In this document: one piece after another, positions 40,372 through 42,801 of the stretch
Position numbering within the stretch: the first letter of the stretch is position 1
Layout: each line of letters begins with the position of its first letter
Source of the DNA: Thermoproteota archaeon
GTDB lineage: Archaea; Korarchaeota; Korarchaeia; Korarchaeales; Korarchaeaceae
Direction: 5' to 3'
Length of the DNA: 42,801 bases
Assembly (NCBI GenBank): GCA_027491415.1
Contig: JAOZFH010000048.1
Location: 1 to 42,801 of the forward strand
Notes under the pieces: model-generated
Told to the model about the DNA's origin: nothing
Seen by the model: only the letters and a program-made list of their open reading frames with translations
Databases searched by the model: none
Position numbers and translations under genes: made by a program

Positions 40372-40906
40372 GCTGCCAGCCGGGCCTGCCACGTCTGAGT
40401 TGGGAGAGGAGGGGAAGGGCACGGTCGAGGATCCGCTTCGTCAGGCCCCATATCACCCTCCCACGCCACGCGTAGGCCTCGACGGTCCTCCCCTTCACCT
40501 CAGCCATCCCCTTGGACTCGTTCAACTCTGCGAGGGGTACCCAGAATGCCTCCTCCACCTCCTCGCCGGGGACGACCTTCGGAACCTCAGGGGGCGTGAA
40601 GGCGAACGCCCACACCAGCATCTCGGGATCCGCGTGAGACCTGAAGGGGCCGAGAGTAATCACCGGTCTCAGCCCTGAGAGGTCAACTCCGGTCTCCTCT
40701 GCACACTCCCTGATGGCCGTGTCCAACAGACTTGGGTCAGAGCCCCTCTTTCTCCCTCCCGGAAGAGCCACGTCTCCAGACCAGGGATCGCCCCCCATCT
40801 TGGCCCTTCTGACGAGGAGGACGGACGGAGATCCGCGTACCTCGGCGATTACAATGGCCACCGCAGCCTCTTTAGGCATGCGCCGGAGGTAGGGGGGCCC
40901 ACTCAT
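40364..40906 (-). CDS. Nudix hydrolase, CoA pyrophosphatase type (NudL-like)
   Basis: 180 residues from ATG 40906 (ATG 40879 is an alternative). The Nudix box is LPGGRKRGSDPSLLDTAIRECAEETGV, i.e. the GxxxxxExxxxxxxREUxEExGU pattern with Asp in place of the first Glu. Before it stands VLLVRRAKMGGDPWSGDVALPGG, like the CoA-specific UPF0035 motif of NudL. After it come the Nudix beta-strands and EAFWVPLAEL. NudL-type enzymes cut CoA to phosphopantetheine and ADP. Substrate inferred from the upstream motif. Confidence 0.88.
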   Translation of the reverse strand: MSGPPYLRRMPKEAAVAIVIAEVRGSPSVLLVRRAKMGGDPWSGDVALPGGRKRGSDPSLLDTAIRECAEETGVDLSGLRPVITLGPFRSHADPEMLVWAFAFTPPEVPKVVPGEEVEEAFWVPLAELNESKGMAEVKGRTVEAYAWRGRVIWGLTKRILDRALPLLSQLRRGRPGWQPT

Positions 40907-41013
40907 TAGTCGATCGGATGGACGCCCCCAATCAGAGTTATTCCGGGCCTGCTCTCAGGACCCGACAGGCGGGGGCCTGAGTGAAGGGCAACTGCGGCGG
41001 CCAACGCTATCGC

Positions 41014-41029
41014 AGGCAACCGGTTGCCT
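41014..41029. repeat. 16-bp perfect palindrome
   Basis: AGGCAACCGGTTGCCT is identical to its reverse complement. It lies in a non-coding region far from any start codon; it could be a protein-binding site. Confidence 0.8.
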
Positions 41030-41173
41030 TTACACCCACTTCAGGGGGCGGGTGCGTATCCAGCTGGAGGGTCTGGAGCGCTCAAGAGTTGAAGGAGCGC
41101 CTGCACTGCGAACGCTAAAGGAGATTCCCTAGACGCCCAGAGGATGGAACTCAAAAAACAGACCCACTCAGAG

Positions 41174-41245
41174 ATTTCTTGGGGGCGATGCGACGAGGGA
41201 TCAACGGGATGAAGGGCGATGTCTTCGCCGAGTCACGACCGCCCC
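41174..41245 (+). repeat. Repeat copy A, flanking the UPF0175/DUF3368 pair
   Basis: ATTTC, then GGGATCAACGGG, then CTTCGCCGAGTCACGACCGCC line up in order and spacing with copy B at 42191-42261. Copy A lacks the CTGA and TGATGA boxes seen in copy B, so it looks like the degenerate member. Confidence 0.65.
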
Positions 41246-41299
41246 TCCTCTCGGATCCACTCACCGTCAGGTCGGAGTCGGCCGGAGGTTGTCGTTCCC

Positions 41300-41312
41300 A
41301 AAAGTTATAAAT
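41300..41312 (+). promoter_or_regulatory. TATA box of the UPF0175/DUF3368 operon
   Basis: AAAGTTATAAATC is centred 26-27 nt before GTG 41333, implying a leaderless transcript. Confidence 0.55.
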
Positions 41313-41332
41313 CAACACACCCGCGAGCGCGC

Positions 41333-41650
41333 GTGCCCCTGAGGCAGGTGGCCACCAGGGTCGAAGAGGACACCCTGAAGGATCTGGAGGAGATGGAGAG
41401 GGAGGAGAAGCTCGACAGGGCAACGGCCCTTCGCAAGCTGATTTCGATGGGCCTGAGGCAGTGGAAGCTTCAGAGGGCCATTAGACTCTACTCGGATGGG
41501 AGGGTCTCTGCTTGGAAGGCCGCGGAGATGGCCAATCTGACCCTCTACGAGTTCCTAGACGAGCTGAGGGTGAGGCGGATCCCCGCCCAATACACCTTGG
41601 AGGACTTGGAGGAGGATCTCGGGTGGCGGTCTCAAACTCGACCCCGCTGA
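41333..41650 (+). CDS. UPF0175-family antitoxin
   Basis: 105 residues from GTG 41333, placed by the TATA box 26 nt upstream; the frame is open further 5' but through the promoter. ATRVEEDTLKDLEEMEREEKLDRATALRKLISMGLRQWK is a ribbon-helix-helix-like N-terminus, and DGRVSAWKAAEMANLTLYEFLDELRVRRIPAQYTLEDLEEDL is the UPF0175 signature with its own helix-turn-helix. Such proteins pair with PIN-like DUF3368 toxins, as here (28-bp overlap), and probably repress the operon. Confidence 0.9.
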   Translation: MPLRQVATRVEEDTLKDLEEMEREEKLDRATALRKLISMGLRQWKLQRAIRLYSDGRVSAWKAAEMANLTLYEFLDELRVRRIPAQYTLEDLEEDLGWRSQTRPR

Positions 41651-42144
41651 TATACCTGGTCAGGCTCGGGAAGCTCGACCTCGCGGTGAGGTTGTTCGGC
41701 CGGATTCTGATTCCGGAGGCCGTGTACCGCGAGGTGGTGGTGAGGGGCGAAGAGACAGGCCATCCGGAGGCTCAAGCCGTAAGAGCGCTGATCGAGGCTG
41801 GCGGGGTGGCGGTCGAGCGAGCCGAACCGATCTCGGTTCCCTCCGCCGGAGAGAACATTCACCCGGGGGAGGCGGAGGCCATCTCTCTAGCGCTGGATAA
41901 GGGGCTTCCGCTCCTAGCGGACGACAGACCGGCATACCTCGTGGCCAGGGCGGTGGGAGTTAGGGTCGTGCGGACGGTGAGGCTCCTGCTTGATCTGCTG
42001 GAAGCTGGCCTAATCGACCTCTCCCAGTTTAGGACAAACCTCGGGAACCTTAGCCGAGCGGGTTTCTGGCTCACGGCCGACGTTTACGATCGAGCGCTCA
42101 GGGAGGCCGAGCGGATCAGCCGGGGGACTGGCGGGGGAGGTTAG
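41623..42144 (+). CDS. DUF3368-family PIN-like toxin
   Basis: 173 residues from GTG 41623, overlapping the antitoxin. It begins VAVSNSTPLIYLVRLGKLDL. PIN domains start with an Asp at this strand, and DUF3368 has the related xNSSPLI/DxSPLI form; here Asn replaces the Asp. Later acidic positions are IPEAVYREVVVRGEE, HPGEAEAISLALDKGLPLLADDRPA (E and DD) and VRVVRTVRLLLDLLEAGLI. PIN-type toxins are metal-dependent RNases. The acidic set apart from the first residue is present, so activity is plausible but not certain. Confidence 0.88.
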   Translation: MAVSNSTPLIYLVRLGKLDLAVRLFGRILIPEAVYREVVVRGEETGHPEAQAVRALIEAGGVAVERAEPISVPSAGENIHPGEAEAISLALDKGLPLLADDRPAYLVARAVGVRVVRTVRLLLDLLEAGLIDLSQFRTNLGNLSRAGFWLTADVYDRALREAERISRGTGGGG

Positions 42145-42190
42145 GGCCGAGGGGTACCCCCACAAGATAAGGAAAAATAGTCAGGCCACC

Positions 42191-42261
42191 ATTTCAGCTG
42201 GGCGGGATGAGGAGGGATCAACCGGCTGATCTCTGATGACTTTGCCGAGTCCCGACCGCCC
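42191..42261 (+). repeat. Repeat copy B, flanking the UPF0175/DUF3368 pair
   Basis: ATTTC, GGGATCAACCGG and CTTTGCCGAGTCCCGACCGCCC align with copy A at 41174-41245. Copies A and B lie in the same orientation 1.0 kb apart and enclose exactly the toxin-antitoxin operon. Confidence 0.65.
42200..42261 (+). ncRNA. Candidate C/D-box sRNA (repeat copy B)
   Basis: A terminal stem GGGCGG (42200-42205) / CCGCCC (42256-42261) closes a C-like box GGATGA (42205-42210), a D' box CTGA (42226-42229), a perfect C' TGATGA (42234-42239) only four bases on, and a D-like CCGA (42252-42255). The C'-D spacer is 12 nt, the archaeal norm; the C-D' spacer is 15. GGAAAAATAG ~22-30 nt upstream could be its TATA box. 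The non-consensus C and D boxes keep this tentative. Confidence 0.35.
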
Positions 42262-42273
42262 TCACAATATAAG

Positions 42274-42286
42274 GCCCTTTATAAGG
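42274..42286 (+). repeat. Short palindrome CCCTTTATAAGGG
   Basis: A perfect inverted repeat with a three-base centre in the A/T-rich patch after repeat copy B; it contains a TATA-like core and could be an operator-promoter. Confidence 0.4.
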
Positions 42287-42306
42287 GCTGGGTCCAGAGT
42301 GGACAC

Positions 42307-42336
42307 GAATACCTTTCCCCTCGCGGGGAAGTATTC
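42307..42336. repeat. Strong hairpin
   Basis: GAATAC-ct-TTCCCC-tcgc-GGGGAA-GTATTC: twelve base pairs interrupted by a two-base bulge with a four-base loop. No T-run follows on the plus strand, so it is not a typical terminator. Confidence 0.7.
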
Positions 42337-42339
42337 CGT

Positions 42340-42440
42340 CGGGGTCCATACCCATACCTCCGGGGTCCATACTCCCCACCTCACGCCTGGGGAGGCGGGG
42401 CTACTGGGGGGCCAGCGCCTCCCCGGGTATGGGGACCCCC
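42340..42440. repeat. Cluster of direct and inverted repeats
   Basis: CGGGGTCCATAC occurs at 42340-42351 and 42361-42372 (21-bp period). A partial inverse (GGGTATGGGGACCCC) lies around 42425-42439. GGGGAGGCG (42389-42397) pairs with CGCCTCCCC (42416-42424). The right part overlaps the 3' end of the minus-strand gene that ends at 42401. Confidence 0.65.
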
Positions 42441-42664
42441 TCACCTTTTCCCAGTCTCCTTCTGCGATAGTTTGCAATGATCTCCTCGCGCTCCTCGTCG
42501 GGGAGGAGGCGCCAGGCCTCTATGAGGAGTGAGATCACGTCGGACCAGAACGCAGTCTTGCCCACGGCCTCTGTTATCTCGCTCCTTATGCGGGAGAGGT
42601 CAATGAAGACATGTCTCTTGATGGAAATGCTCTCAAACTCCTTCTGCATGCTCCGAGTCCTCAT
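42401..42664 (-). CDS. Small ribbon-helix-helix-like protein, possible orphan antitoxin
   Basis: 87 residues from ATG 42664 (ATG 42649 also possible, after CGGAG). ESISIKRHVFIDLSRIRSEITEAVGKTAFWSDVISLLIEAWRLLPDEEREEIIANYRRRR has one short strand followed by helices, as in archaeal VapB/RHH-type DNA-binding antitoxins. CATTTATATGAAA on this strand (42695-42707) is a clear TATA element. No toxin partner is visible downstream; the 3' end runs into the repeat cluster. Confidence 0.6.
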   Translation of the reverse strand: MRTRSMQKEFESISIKRHVFIDLSRIRSEITEAVGKTAFWSDVISLLIEAWRLLPDEEREEIIANYRRRRLGKGEGVPIPGEALAPQ

Positions 42665-42694
42665 GAGGGGGTCCCCGCGGAAATTTTAGGAATT

Positions 42695-42707
42695 TCATAT
42701 AAATGCT
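42695..42707 (-). promoter_or_regulatory. TATA box of the ribbon-helix-helix-like gene
   Basis: CATTTATATGAAA on the minus strand, ~38 nt before ATG 42664. The remaining bases to the window end (42708-42801) show no gene. Confidence 0.5.
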
Positions 42708-42801
42708 ACGGCGTGCCAGCGCTCACTCGACCTATTCGCTCTTAGGTCGGAGGGAGTCTGAAGAGGCTTGGATTAAAATCAGAGCGATCCCAGCGGCGCA
42801 C

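Larger units (their letters stand above)
40907..41332. other. 426-bp intergenic region without a recognised gene
   Basis: It holds a probable promoter for the Nudix gene (GGAATAACTC read on the minus strand around 40931-40940), a 16-bp perfect palindrome (41014-41029), the first copy of a ~70-bp repeat (41174-41245) and the TATA box of the UPF0175 gene (AAAGTTATAAATC at 41300-41312). I found no open frame with coding character. Confidence 0.6.

Overview
The window looks like a thermophilic, GC-rich archaeon, probably Thermoproteota or Korarchaeota; the lineage is inferred. The evidence is a two-domain Cdc48 ATPase, FEN-1 nuclease, archaeal GHMP-type shikimate kinase, a bipartite transketolase, a tungsten-type aldehyde ferredoxin oxidoreductase, heavy AGG/AGA arginine codon use, many GTG/TTG starts, and A/T-rich TATA boxes 25-35 nt before start codons (leaderless mRNAs). 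I recognised no tRNA, rRNA, CRISPR array, insertion sequence or replication origin.

Layout. 1-2.5 kb: a 5'-truncated isoaspartyl peptidase overlapped by an exported polysaccharide-deacetylase-like protein, then a GNAT enzyme on the minus strand. 2.6-6.6 kb: a heat-shock/proteostasis block of a Phr-like regulator, Hsp20, Cdc48 (C-terminal HbYX motif) and a THUMP protein. 6.9-10.2 kb (minus strand): a NifX-like/coiled-coil protein behind an extraordinary Trp/Tyr-rich 87-residue membrane peptide, a membrane-anchored metallo-beta-lactamase-fold protein and malic enzyme. 10.3-14.1 kb: a tail-to-tail toxin-antitoxin-like pair, FEN-1, a MoaD-like protein and a tungsten AOR.

14.2-23.7 kb is a ten-gene operon with nearly all cistrons overlapping: winged-helix/transketolase-N fusion, transketolase-C, DAHP synthase, aroB, aroD, aroE, aroK, aroA, aroC and chorismate mutase-prephenate dehydrogenase. 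It covers the route from erythrose-4-phosphate supply to chorismate and the tyrosine branch. Behind it come a decayed coiled-coil gene, an MNT/HEPN pair, a radical SAM/SPASM protein resembling tungsten-oxidoreductase maturases, and argG-argH.

29.2-36 kb is the most intriguing part. It holds two TauE/SafE transporters, an Lrp-like regulator with a cysteine-rich tail, a canonical lipoate-protein ligase, a degenerate ligase paralogue with a thioredoxin-like C-terminus, and a DUF5714 zinc-ribbon protein. Most of these are preceded by the same inverted repeat, GTTTC-N5-GAAAC, next to the TATA box. This looks like one regulon, which I infer to be sulfur/persulfide or lipoate related. RidA and an unrecognised 148-residue protein follow.

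37.0-37.55 kb is a gene graveyard: a minus-strand remnant with an in-frame stop, then a frameshifted aroC fragment joined to a second copy of the 3' end of the 148-residue gene. The remainder holds membrane proteins (DUF2752; SHOCT-like plus multispan), a NIF3-like protein, a CoA-type Nudix hydrolase, a UPF0175/DUF3368 toxin-antitoxin pair bracketed by two copies of a ~70-bp sequence that may be a C/D-box sRNA, a cluster of hairpins, and a small ribbon-helix-helix-like protein.
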